Source: Oceanisphaera arctica
GTDB lineage: Bacteria > Pseudomonadota > Gammaproteobacteria > Enterobacterales > Aeromonadaceae
Length of the DNA stretch: 64,000 bases
Assembly: GCF_002936955.1 (NCBI RefSeq)
Contig: NZ_MPZM01000004.1
Location: 62,001 to 126,000, forward strand
Direction: 5' to 3'
Shown here: positions 52,976-60,884 of the stretch, in pieces
How the letters are laid out: each line of letters begins with the position of its first letter
Numbering within the stretch: the stretch's first letter is position 1
Translations under genes and position numbers: made by a program
The notes under the pieces: model-generated
What the model saw: only the letters and a program-made list of their open reading frames with translations
The model's database searches: none
Told to the model about the DNA's origin: nothing

Positions 52976-53125
52976 TCAATAGCTGCGCTGCACGTCACGA
53001 GCGGCACCTTCTACCGCCTCGCCCCCCTTCTGAATATCCTTGCCGGCACCGGCAAAGGTATTGCAACCATAGAGCCCAACCGCCAGCCCCACGACCATCA
53101 GCACCGTCATCAGTTTCTTGAACAT
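52976..53125 (-). CDS. Entericidin EcnA/EcnB-family small lipoprotein
   Basis: This 49-residue protein has a basic start (MFKKLM), a hydrophobic signal, and a lipobox-like LYGC (Cys21). Its mature part CNTFAGAGKDIQKGGEAVEG is the hallmark of entericidins (CNTxxGxGxDIxxGGxAI). In E. coli EcnA and EcnB form an antidote/toxin lipoprotein pair that affects lysis in stationary phase. Only one copy is present here, so the toxin or antidote role cannot be assigned. GGAAGAAG precedes the ATG. The gene is too short for most ORF filters. Confidence 0.85.
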   Translation of the reverse strand: MFKKLMTVLMVVGLAVGLYGCNTFAGAGKDIQKGGEAVEGAARDVQRSY

Positions 53126-53357
53126 TGTCTTCTTCCTTCTGCGGGAAATGAACATTCAACAGTATAGATCCCATAACAACAGTTAAACGTTGGGAGCAGT
53201 TCCTTATGATGAATCCGCCCGGTACGACGCAACCCCGACAACAACAACGGCGCGAGCGGCGTCCGATTAGGCAACAGACAGAGTTATCGGTTTTTTCTCA
53301 TTTCGATCATGAGATGTTCATCGCTGGCGGCTATGATAGGCCCCTCCCCGATAATGG

Positions 53358-54500
53358 ATGACTTCACTCATGCTCCACGTATTCTGGCAATTCTTCAAAC
53401 TCGGTTGGATAAGCTTCGGCGGCCCCGCCGCTCATATCGGCTACTTTCAGCGTCATTTCGTGCAAAAACTCGGCTGGCTCCCGCAAGAGCGCTTCGCCTC
53501 GACCCTGGCTTTATGCCAGTTTTTGCCCGGTCCGGCATCCAGCCAGCTGGGGTTTGCCATCGGCTATCAGCGCGCCGGGCTCGGCGGTGCCCTGGCCGCC
53601 TTCGTCGGCTTTACCCTGCCCTCTTTTCTGCTGATGCTTGGCTTAGGCCTGGCCGGGCAGCACTATGCCAGCCATCCGGCGGCCCTGGCCCTGGTGACCG
53701 GGCTAAAGCTGTTTGCGCTGGTGGTGGTAGCCGATGCGGTGCTGACCATGGCCGGTCAGTTCTGTCGACAACGGCTGACACTGACCATCGCCGTGCTGAG
53801 TGCCGCTTTGCTGTGGCTGCTGCCGGGACTGATCGGCCAGTTTGTCGTGCTACTGGCGGCGGCACTGGCCGGCGCCCTGTTGCTGAAAAAGGAAGGCGCC
53901 GGGACCAGCCAGTCGCTCGGTCTCAACTGGCCTTTCTTGTTGCTGTTTTTGGGCTTGTTGCTGGTAATGCCGCTGCTGGCGCTATCTGGTACCGCGGCGA
54001 TTTTTGCCGACTTCTATCAGGCCGGCAGTCTGGTATTCGGTGGCGGCCATGTGGTGCTGCCCTTGTTACAAGGGACCCTGGCCGGAGACTTGTCTCAGGA
54101 GGTGTTTCTTACCGGTTATGCGGCGGCCCAGGCCATGCCTGGCCCCATGTTTACCCTGGCGAGTTTTCTGGGTGCCGAACTGTTGCCAGCAATGCCGGTA
54201 CTGGGGGCGCTGGTCGCCACCTTCGGTATCTTTCTGCCGGGCTTTTTGCTGGTGCTGGCCCTGCAACACAGCTGGCAGGCGCTGGCATCCCGACCGGTCA
54301 TGGCCGGTGCGGTACAAGGCATTAATGCGGCCGTGGTAGGGCTGTTGCTGGCGGCGCTGTATCAGCCGGTGTTTGTCAGCAGCGTCACCGGCGCCCCGGC
54401 ACTGGCCGCTGCCGCCCTGGGCCTGCTGGCCCTGCGCACCTTCAAGTGCCCGCTGCTGGTACTGATCCCGGCCTTCATGCTGCTGGGGTTCTGGCTGTGA
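53358..54500 (+). CDS. chrA: ChrA-type chromate transporter (two CHR domains)
   Basis: The protein has 380 residues with duplicated CHR domains (about 5-175 and 195-375). Each half has the family start (FFKLGWISFGGPAAHIGYF; FYQAGSLVFGGGHVVLPLL) and the LCQFLPGPASSQL / YAAAQAMPGPMFTLA pattern. ChrA exports chromate from the cytoplasm. No chrB is present. The ATG at 53358 overlaps the stop of a possible 51-codon frame; ATG 53370 is the alternative start. The gap 53126-53357 is otherwise without a confident gene. Confidence 0.92.
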   Translation: MTSLMLHVFWQFFKLGWISFGGPAAHIGYFQRHFVQKLGWLPQERFASTLALCQFLPGPASSQLGFAIGYQRAGLGGALAAFVGFTLPSFLLMLGLGLAGQHYASHPAALALVTGLKLFALVVVADAVLTMAGQFCRQRLTLTIAVLSAALLWLLPGLIGQFVVLLAAALAGALLLKKEGAGTSQSLGLNWPFLLLFLGLLLVMPLLALSGTAAIFADFYQAGSLVFGGGHVVLPLLQGTLAGDLSQEVFLTGYAAAQAMPGPMFTLASFLGAELLPAMPVLGALVATFGIFLPGFLLVLALQHSWQALASRPVMAGAVQGINAAVVGLLLAALYQPVFVSSVTGAPALAAAALGLLALRTFKCPLLVLIPAFMLLGFWL

Positions 54501-54516
54501 ATGTGGCAGACAGCAC

Positions 54517-54541
54517 AAAATGAGAAATAAACACTCATTTT
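54517..54541 (+). terminator. Possible weak terminator after chrA
   Basis: AAAATGAG/CTCATTTT forms an 8-bp AT-rich stem with a 9-base loop, 16 bases after the chrA stop. The T-run is continuous with the stem. Stability is modest. Confidence 0.4.
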
Positions 54542-54681
54542 TCATGATAACAACGTATTTTTATGTAAATATCGAGCCATAACAGCCGGTAATAAGGGTA
54601 TCACAGGCTGGTTGCGGGGTGTTGCTATCGCTTTATCAATGCCCTGCGTGTTCACTCACAGTTCACCACGGAGGCCACAGG

Positions 54682-56148
54682 ATGTCGGCACTTTTCCATC
54701 TCGAAAGAGGTAGTCAGGCGACCCTGCAACAGCAGGTCCGGGAACACTTGGTCAGTGCCATACTGGGTGGCTTTTTACCTCCGAACAAACCTCTCCCTTC
54801 TTGTCGTAGCCTGGCCAAAAATCTGAATGTAGCGCGTAATACCATAGTGCTGGTGTATGATGAGCTGGTCTCAGATGGTTACCTTACTTCCCGTGAGCGC
54901 AGCGGTTATTATGTCAACGCTCAGTTTACCGGTGGTCACCTTGAAGCCTCCCCGGATACACCTGCAGAACCCCATATCGACAAGGTAAACTGGCTTGAGC
55001 GGCTTAAGGTAAAACCCGGCCATCAGTCCAATGCCAGCCAGTCCCACTCCTGGCAAAGCTATCAATACCCCTTTGTTTACGGCCAGCTGGATACCAGCCT
55101 GTTTCCCATCGACAGCTGGCGTAAATGCTGGAAGGACGCCGTCAGCGTGCAGGCTATCCGTGACTGGAGTTCGGATCGTTATGACAGCGACGACCCCCAG
55201 TTGATCGAACAGCTGCAGAAACGCATCCTGCCCAGCCGAGGCATACAGGCGAGCAGTGAAGAAATTCTGGTCACCGTTGGTTCACAGCAGGCTATCTATC
55301 TGCTGGCCCAGTTACTACTGGACGACCAATCCTGTTTCGGTATTGAAGATCCCGGTTATGTCAGTGCCGGCCATATCGCCCGGGTGTTCAATGCCCGAGT
55401 GAAAAGCCTGAGGATAGACGGAGATGGCATGGAGGTTGATGAGCAGCTGAACGAATGTGATGCCGTCTACCTGACCCCCAGCCACCAGTGTCCGACCGCA
55501 GTAACCATGCCGCTGGCACGACGGCTCGCACTATTGGAAGCGGCACAACAACAGGATTTCATTGTCATTGAAGATGACTATGAGATGGAAATGAACTTTG
55601 ATACCCATCCAACCCCGGCCCTGAAGAGCCTGGACAAGGCCGAACGGGTGCTTTATGTCGGCAGCCTGTCCAAGACTCTGGCTCCCGGATTGCGCATGGG
55701 ATTTCTGGTCGGTCCCAGAGCCCTGATCCAGGAAGCCCGTAACCTTCGCCAGCTGATGCTGCGTCACCCGCCGCTCAATAACCAACGCGCCGTGGCGCTG
55801 TTTCTGGCCCAAGGCTATCACGATGCCCTATTGCGAAAACTGGCGCGAGTATTTCAGGAGCGAGGGGAATGCCTGGCGCAGGCGTTAAAGCAGCACCTGC
55901 CCGACTGCCTCAGCTCCCCCATCAGCGGCTCTTCTTGCTGGCTGGAACTGCCAGAACATATAGATGCAGGGCTGCTGAAACAAAGAGCGGCAAAAGAAGG
56001 GCTGCTGCTGATCTCCGCCGATAGCTACCATTTCGGCAACCATCTGCCGAAAAACTATCTCAAGATAGGACTCTCGGCGATTCCGCTCGAAAAAATCGAA
56101 CCCGGCATCAGGCTGCTGGCAAAAATAAAGGCACAGTTACAGACGTAA
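54682..56148 (+). CDS. MocR/PdxR-type GntR-aminotransferase fusion regulator
   Basis: The product has 488 residues. An N-terminal GntR winged helix (about 5-75; QVREHLVSAILGGFLPPNKPLPSCRSLA) is joined to a class I aminotransferase-like domain with the PLP-binding Lys331 (VGSLSKTLAPGLRMGFL). MocR proteins use PLP or a PLP adduct as effector to control genes for amino compounds (GABA, taurine, PLP synthesis). No divergent target gene is adjacent except chrA upstream on the same strand. The ATG at 54682 follows GGAGG. It is convergent with the IclR gene. Confidence 0.9.
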   Translation: MSALFHLERGSQATLQQQVREHLVSAILGGFLPPNKPLPSCRSLAKNLNVARNTIVLVYDELVSDGYLTSRERSGYYVNAQFTGGHLEASPDTPAEPHIDKVNWLERLKVKPGHQSNASQSHSWQSYQYPFVYGQLDTSLFPIDSWRKCWKDAVSVQAIRDWSSDRYDSDDPQLIEQLQKRILPSRGIQASSEEILVTVGSQQAIYLLAQLLLDDQSCFGIEDPGYVSAGHIARVFNARVKSLRIDGDGMEVDEQLNECDAVYLTPSHQCPTAVTMPLARRLALLEAAQQQDFIVIEDDYEMEMNFDTHPTPALKSLDKAERVLYVGSLSKTLAPGLRMGFLVGPRALIQEARNLRQLMLRHPPLNNQRAVALFLAQGYHDALLRKLARVFQERGECLAQALKQHLPDCLSSPISGSSCWLELPEHIDAGLLKQRAAKEGLLLISADSYHFGNHLPKNYLKIGLSAIPLEKIEPGIRLLAKIKAQLQT

Positions 56149-56198
56149 ACAGCAAAATAACGGAGCCTGTTGCTCATTTCATACAGATAAAAGAAATA

Positions 56199-56966
56199 CT
56201 ATAAGTCCAGCACCACCTGCAGCTGGGCGGCAGCACGGCGCAGGATAGGCGCATACTCCATCAGGCTGGCCAGCGGCTTGCGTATTGTCGGTGCATGCAC
56301 AGCCAGCGTGGCGCGCACCTGCCCTACCTCATCATAAATAGGCACGGCAATAGCCACCATGCCGTCAATCAATTCTTCATTGTCGGTACTCAACGTATTC
56401 TCGGCAATCTTCTCCATTTCCTGTTCCAGCCGCACCTTGTCGGTAATGCTATTCTGGGTGTGGGCATCCAGGGGTAAGCTGGCAAGAAGTGCCTTGCGGC
56501 GGTGCAGTGGCATTAACGCCAGAAACAGCTTGCCACTGGCGGTGCAATGCAGAGGCATGCGTGAGCCGGGGGGCAGCTGTATCCGTACCGGCCAGTTGGT
56601 TTCGACCCGTTCGAAGTAGACCAGCTCATGGCCATCCAACAAGGTTATATTGCAGGTTTCTCCCAACTCGGCGGCCAGTTTCTGCAATACCGCCCGTCTC
56701 GGAGCTCCAACATTGCGTTGAGCCAGCACGGCCAGGGCCATTTTTCTCAAGCGCGGTCCCGGGCTGAGGTGACGACCGTCGGGCTCTTTCTGCAACAGAC
56801 CTTCCTGCTCCAGCTGGCCGATAATACGGTGTATTGTTGGCTTGGGCACATCAAGGCGCTGACATAAATCTGCCGCCGTGGTCGCCCTGTCTTCCTTGAG
56901 CAGTTCCTCGATCAAGGCAAAAGCACGAAGCAGAGTAGAATTGGTAGCACTTACTGATGTGCTCAT
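56199..56966 (-). CDS. IclR-family transcriptional regulator
   Basis: The regulator has 255 residues: an N-terminal winged helix (about 8-70; TTAADLCQRLDVPKPTIHRI) and a GAF-like effector domain (about 80-255; LPPGSRMPLHCTASGKLFLAL). The ATG at 56966 follows GGAGGG. It lies 32 bases after the GlcG-like gene on the same strand and is the likely regulator of the TRAP and GMC oxidoreductase genes through the ATCAAA dyads at 60.6-60.9 kb. The effector is unknown. Confidence 0.9.
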   Translation of the reverse strand: MSTSVSATNSTLLRAFALIEELLKEDRATTAADLCQRLDVPKPTIHRIIGQLEQEGLLQKEPDGRHLSPGPRLRKMALAVLAQRNVGAPRRAVLQKLAAELGETCNITLLDGHELVYFERVETNWPVRIQLPPGSRMPLHCTASGKLFLALMPLHRRKALLASLPLDAHTQNSITDKVRLEQEMEKIAENTLSTDNEELIDGMVAIAVPIYDEVGQVRATLAVHAPTIRKPLASLMEYAPILRRAAAQLQVVLDL

Positions 56967-56998
56967 AAGCCCTCCTGTATGAATATTCAGGCAGTTTA

Positions 56999-57406
56999 TC
57001 ATAGGGTTATCAGGATACGTTCAGCGAACTGCTGACAAAGGGCCACATCTTCCTCCAGAGCACGGCCACTGACGCCAATCGCGCCGACCCGTTGACCTCC
57101 CTTAAGCAAGGGCAGACCGCCTGGCAAAGAGGTGAATTTGTCATCCAGAAAATCGGCCAGCGACAGCTGCTCGTTCAACAGCCTCTGTCTGAATATGTCG
57201 GTCGATACCCCCATTCTGGCTGCCGTATAGGCCTTACCTACTGCAATATTGATCAGCCGTTCGGGCGCTCCATTCATCCGATACAGATAAATCAGGGCTC
57301 CCGAGTGATCAACGGCCGCAAAACATACCGGTTGGCCCCCATCCTGCCCGGCTATGTTGGCCGTTGTCAGGCAGGCCGTCGAAACTGTCATTGAATTGAT
57401 AGTCAA
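56999..57406 (-). CDS. GlcG/HbpS-family protein
   Basis: The product has 135 residues of the GlcG/HbpS/PduO-C family (VCFAAVDHSGALIYLYRMNGA; GGLPLLKGGQRVGAIGVSG). Such proteins are frequent in operons for glycolate, propanediol and aromatic or alcohol oxidation, and some bind heme or cobalamin. Their exact role is unclear. The start is a TTG at 57406 with GGAG six bases upstream; the ATG at 57391 has no such site. It lies between the TRAP permease and iclR, separated from the former by a hairpin. Confidence 0.82.
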   Translation of the reverse strand: MTINSMTVSTACLTTANIAGQDGGQPVCFAAVDHSGALIYLYRMNGAPERLINIAVGKAYTAARMGVSTDIFRQRLLNEQLSLADFLDDKFTSLPGGLPLLKGGQRVGAIGVSGRALEEDVALCQQFAERILITL

Positions 57407-57436
57407 AGATGACTCCTTTATCTGTACAGCCCCCAA

Positions 57437-57472
57437 AAATAAAAGCGAAGCCATCAGGCTCCGCTTTTATTC
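57437..57472 (-). terminator. Hairpin between the TRAP permease and the GlcG-like gene
   Basis: AATAAAAGCG-AGCC and GGCT-CGCTTTTATT form a nearly perfect 14-bp stem with a 4-base loop and one mismatch, nine bases after the DctQM stop. It can terminate or attenuate the dctP-dctQM transcript before the GlcG-like and iclR genes. Confidence 0.85.
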
Positions 57473-57481
57473 AGAAAACCA

Positions 57482-59434
57482 TCATAATAAAAACAATGAA
57501 ATCTCCGGAATATAGGTAATCAGCAGCAGCACCGCTATCATCACCAGCAGATACATCCAGATAGACTTGGCAAGGCCGCCAATACTGACATTGGCGATAC
57601 CACTGGCCACGAACAGGTTAACCCCCACCGGTGGCGTAATAAATCCGATTGCCAGATTCATGACCATCATTACCCCGAAATGAACCGGGTCTACGCCCAC
57701 CGCCATGACCAGTGGCAATAAAATCGGCGTCAGAATAACGATGGCTGCCAGTGCCTCCATGAAAATACCGATCCAGAGCAGGAAGATATTGATCATGATC
57801 AGGATGACAAACTTGTTCGAGGTCATCGACAGGATAAGTTCGGCGATGCTCTCGGGTATCTGCTCTATGGTCATGATATTACCAAAGATGGTCGCCATCG
57901 CCATCAGCAATATGATGATGGATGAAATGCCGGCGGCGTCCTGAGCCGATGACCAGAAGTTTTTAAAGGTCAGTTCCTTATGAATACAGATACCTACAAA
58001 CAGGCCATACAAGGCGGCAACGGCAGCGGCTTCCGTTGGCGTCATGATGCCGCCATAGATACCACCCAGCACAATCACCGGCACCATCAGGGCCCATTTT
58101 GCCTGCCAGGCTGCACTCATGAAGGTCTTTAGCGAGCGCTCACGAACTTCACCATACCAGCCATTTTTCTTGGAGATAAGGTAGGCAACGACCATTAAGG
58201 CCACACCCATTATCAAACCGGGTATGATACCGGCGATAAACAGCTTGCCGATGGAGACCTGAGCCGACACCCCGTAGACCACGAAGGGGTTGCTGGGTGG
58301 AATAATCACCCCAATCGCCCCGGCGCAAGCCACTACGGTGGCAGAGAAATATTTATCATATCCCCGGGCTATCATGGCCGGTATGGTAATGGAGCCGATG
58401 GCTGCCACCGTCGCCGGGCCCGAACCGCTGATAGAAGCGAAGAAGATACAGGTCATGATACTGGCCAGCGCCATACCACCGGGCAAGGCGCCCACCAGTT
58501 CATCACCCAGTGCCAGCAGCCGTTTGGACAAGCCACCGGCCCCCATGAAAACACCGGCTGCGATAAAGAAGGGAATGGCCATGATGGGGAAGGAGTCAAT
58601 CGATGAAAAGGCAATTTGTGCCAGGTAATCCACTGGCAGGGTGCCGGCCCCCAACACCGTCATCAGCCCGGACAGGCCTAACGAAAAGGCAATGGGTACC
58701 CCCATCAGCAAAAACAGAATGAAATATCCGAACAGCAGTAGAGAGGCATTCCATTCGTCGGATAACATCACAGGTGCAAACAGGATTGCCGGAATCAACA
58801 GACCCGTACATATGTCCAGAACATTCATGCCCCTACTCTGGCGCCACAGCGATTGTAGGGTACGTATGGCCATTAGGCCAAAACCGATAGGCAATATCAG
58901 GTAGGGAATGTAATAACCAATTTGCAGGGCAGGCGTTGTTTGCGGCATAACCAGCTGCATTTTCACATAATCCAGCCCCATGAAGGAAAACAGAAACACC
59001 AGGATAAGTGTGCAGCTATCAATCACCAGCCAGACGATATCCTGATAGCGTTTCGAAAGTCGATTATGAATCACATCGACACGTATACCACCTCTCGAAA
59101 TGATCGAAATCGAAACCGCCAGGTAGGATATCCAGATAAAAATATAACGAGCCAGCTCTTCTGTCCAAATCCCCCAGCCTACGGCTCCCTTGATACTGAC
59201 ACGCAATCCTTCAATATCCACCCAGGTCCCGAAGAGCTGTTCGAACTCCGGGGTGCCTATCATGTTCAACACGGCAGAGATTGAGTATCTGAAAAATGTC
59301 TGGTAGTTGATAATGACGATCATCAAGATCAAGCCGACAAACAGGAAAGGCTTTTCAAAGTTTTTAATAACAACATCAAGATAAGAAGGCTGTTTTTCTT
59401 TAGTCAGCTCTCTATACGGCTTCGCGGCTTCCAT
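57482..59434 (-). CDS. Fused DctQM TRAP transporter permease
   Basis: The product has 650 residues: a DctQ-like four-helix part (about 25-200) fused to a DctM-like part (about 225-650) with the family motifs GVPIAFSLGLSG, ASISGSGPATVAAIGSI, GIIPGLIMG and NLAIGFITPPVGVNLFV. It imports the ligand of the DctP protein encoded just upstream (91 bases away), probably with Na+. The fusion replaces the usual separate dctQ and dctM genes. The substrate is not identifiable by eye. Confidence 0.93.
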   Translation of the reverse strand: MEAAKPYRELTKEKQPSYLDVVIKNFEKPFLFVGLILMIVIINYQTFFRYSISAVLNMIGTPEFEQLFGTWVDIEGLRVSIKGAVGWGIWTEELARYIFIWISYLAVSISIISRGGIRVDVIHNRLSKRYQDIVWLVIDSCTLILVFLFSFMGLDYVKMQLVMPQTTPALQIGYYIPYLILPIGFGLMAIRTLQSLWRQSRGMNVLDICTGLLIPAILFAPVMLSDEWNASLLLFGYFILFLLMGVPIAFSLGLSGLMTVLGAGTLPVDYLAQIAFSSIDSFPIMAIPFFIAAGVFMGAGGLSKRLLALGDELVGALPGGMALASIMTCIFFASISGSGPATVAAIGSITIPAMIARGYDKYFSATVVACAGAIGVIIPPSNPFVVYGVSAQVSIGKLFIAGIIPGLIMGVALMVVAYLISKKNGWYGEVRERSLKTFMSAAWQAKWALMVPVIVLGGIYGGIMTPTEAAAVAALYGLFVGICIHKELTFKNFWSSAQDAAGISSIIILLMAMATIFGNIMTIEQIPESIAELILSMTSNKFVILIMINIFLLWIGIFMEALAAIVILTPILLPLVMAVGVDPVHFGVMMVMNLAIGFITPPVGVNLFVASGIANVSIGGLAKSIWMYLLVMIAVLLLITYIPEISLFLL

Positions 59435-59524
59435 ACAGCAGCTCCGGGTTCATAATCAAAAATAATACTCACTGGCGGAAACCAAACGCTTCCGCCATCA
59501 GAGAGATTGCTCAAGTGAATCGGG

Positions 59525-60538
59525 TTACTGCTGAGTATCCTGAACCAGTTTAACCAATTCAGTCGGGAGCCTGGCGGCAAACTCATCAAATACCGGTTTG
59601 GTTAATTGACGATACTCGGCCATCTCTTCTTCTGTGGTTTCATGAATGGTGATACCCGCATCAATCATACCCTGACGCGCTTTTTTCTGATCTTCCGGGT
59701 AGGCCACTGTGCGTTGATAGGTTACCGCTTCATGGGAGGCCTCTTCGATCAACTGCCGGGCTTCCTCGGGCAATCCGTCCCACCATTTCTTGTTGGCCAT
59801 CGCCACCTGCATGCCGTAGTTATGAGCAGAAGTCACCGCATACTTCAGGTTCTCATGATGCTTGGCACCATACATGAGATCGAAGGTATTGCCTTCCGCA
59901 TCTATGGTGCCCTGTTGCAAGGCCGTATAGACCTCTCCCCAGGCAATAGGTGCAGGATTGGCGCCTAGTGCCTTGGCCACGGCCACATCCACCGGTGAAT
60001 CCGTGGTTCGCATCTTGAGACCGGAAAGCGATTCAGGGCCATTCAGAGGCCTGTCTTTGGATACAAAATTACGATAGCCATATTCTGCATACATGATGGG
60101 CTGCAGGGCGATGTCATTGGCAACTTTTTCCAGGTAGGTGTTCAGCGGAGCCCCCTTCTCCAGCGACTTGTACAGTTTTTCCTGATATTTGGGGCTGGTG
60201 ATATAGGGCAGATCAAATACCTGGTAAAGAGGGGTAAAACTGGCAAGGTTCGGGGTTGAGCTGACACCGATTTCCAACGTCCCTCTCTGGGCGCCCTCAA
60301 TCATCACCCTGTCACTGCCCAGTACCGAACCTGGGAACAGCTGTACCTTGATCCGGCCATCCGATTTTTCTTTGACCAGGTCGGCAAACTTCTTGTAGGC
60401 CACGGTAATGTGACTACCGGGAGGGGCCGGATGAGCCAGCTTCAGCTTTATCTTGGGTCCTGAATAGTCAGCCACGGCGGCGGTGCTGACCGACATCGCC
60501 AGTACCACTGACGATAAAATAAGCGGTTTAATCTTCAT
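59525..60538 (-). CDS. DctP-family TRAP solute-binding protein
   Basis: The product has 337 residues with a signal peptide ending near AAVADY (about residue 22). The DctP fold is clear: IKLKLAHPAPPGSHITVAYKKFADLV, RIKVQLFPGSVLGSDRVMIE, and the ligand-binding Arg in LKMRTTDSPVDVAVAKALGANPAPI. That conserved Arg normally pairs with a carboxylate group, so an organic acid ligand is likely. The ATG at 60538 follows AAGGAAAAGG; the longer reading to 60598 adds a non-signal extension. Confidence 0.92.
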   Translation of the reverse strand: MKIKPLILSSVVLAMSVSTAAVADYSGPKIKLKLAHPAPPGSHITVAYKKFADLVKEKSDGRIKVQLFPGSVLGSDRVMIEGAQRGTLEIGVSSTPNLASFTPLYQVFDLPYITSPKYQEKLYKSLEKGAPLNTYLEKVANDIALQPIMYAEYGYRNFVSKDRPLNGPESLSGLKMRTTDSPVDVAVAKALGANPAPIAWGEVYTALQQGTIDAEGNTFDLMYGAKHHENLKYAVTSAHNYGMQVAMANKKWWDGLPEEARQLIEEASHEAVTYQRTVAYPEDQKKARQGMIDAGITIHETTEEEMAEYRQLTKPVFDEFAARLPTELVKLVQDTQQ

Positions 60539-60603
60539 AAGTGACCTTTTCCTTGTCCTAACCAAACGATTTAACAACAGGTTACATAAACGAAACAAGT
60601 GAA

Positions 60604-60633
60604 ACTATATGAATCAAAAACAACCAACGTCAA
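60604..60633 (-). promoter_or_regulatory. Sigma-70 promoter of dctP-dctQM
   Basis: On the minus strand TTGACG (60633-60628) and TATAGT (60609-60604) are separated by 18 bases, each matching the consensus at five of six positions. The -10 lies about 66 bases before the dctP ATG. Confidence 0.7.
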
Positions 60634-60647
60634 CTTCAATGTGTTTA

Positions 60648-60672
60648 TTTTTGATAAAAAAATGATCAAAAA
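60648..60672. promoter_or_regulatory. ATCAAA dyad 1 (candidate IclR-protein site)
   Basis: TTTTTGAT and ATCAAAAA form a perfect 8-bp inverted repeat with a 9-base spacer, starting 15 bases upstream of the dctP -35 box. It shares its core with the two dyads near the GMC oxidoreductase. Confidence 0.55.
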
Positions 60673-60809
60673 TAAAATAAAACAATTAAATCAGTTAGTT
60701 ATGACATCAACAAATCTCCCCCTCTGACGCCTGACCCGCCATAGATGATACTTCCTCCCCTGTTTTCAAGCTAAACCACCCTTGATAGACAACAAAAAAC
60801 CAACAAAAA

Positions 60810-60830
60810 ATATCAAATTTAACTTGATAT
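60810..60830. promoter_or_regulatory. ATCAA dyad 2 (candidate IclR-protein site)
   Basis: ATATCAA and TTGATAT form a perfect 7-bp inverted repeat with a 7-base spacer. The right arm contains a possible -35 (TTGATA, 60824-60829) for the GMC oxidoreductase, with TATTTT at 60846-60851 as -10 after 16 bases. Confidence 0.55.
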
Positions 60831-60834
60831 AAAA

Positions 60835-60854
60835 ATCAAAACTAATATTTTGAT
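60835..60854. promoter_or_regulatory. ATCAAA dyad 3 (candidate IclR-protein site)
   Basis: ATCAAAA and TTTTGAT form a perfect 7-bp inverted repeat with a 6-base spacer. It overlaps the presumed -10 of the GMC oxidoreductase gene, about 30 bases before its ATG. Confidence 0.55.
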
Positions 60855-60884
60855 AACAATCGTCTCGTTTTTACTCGGTGGGTT

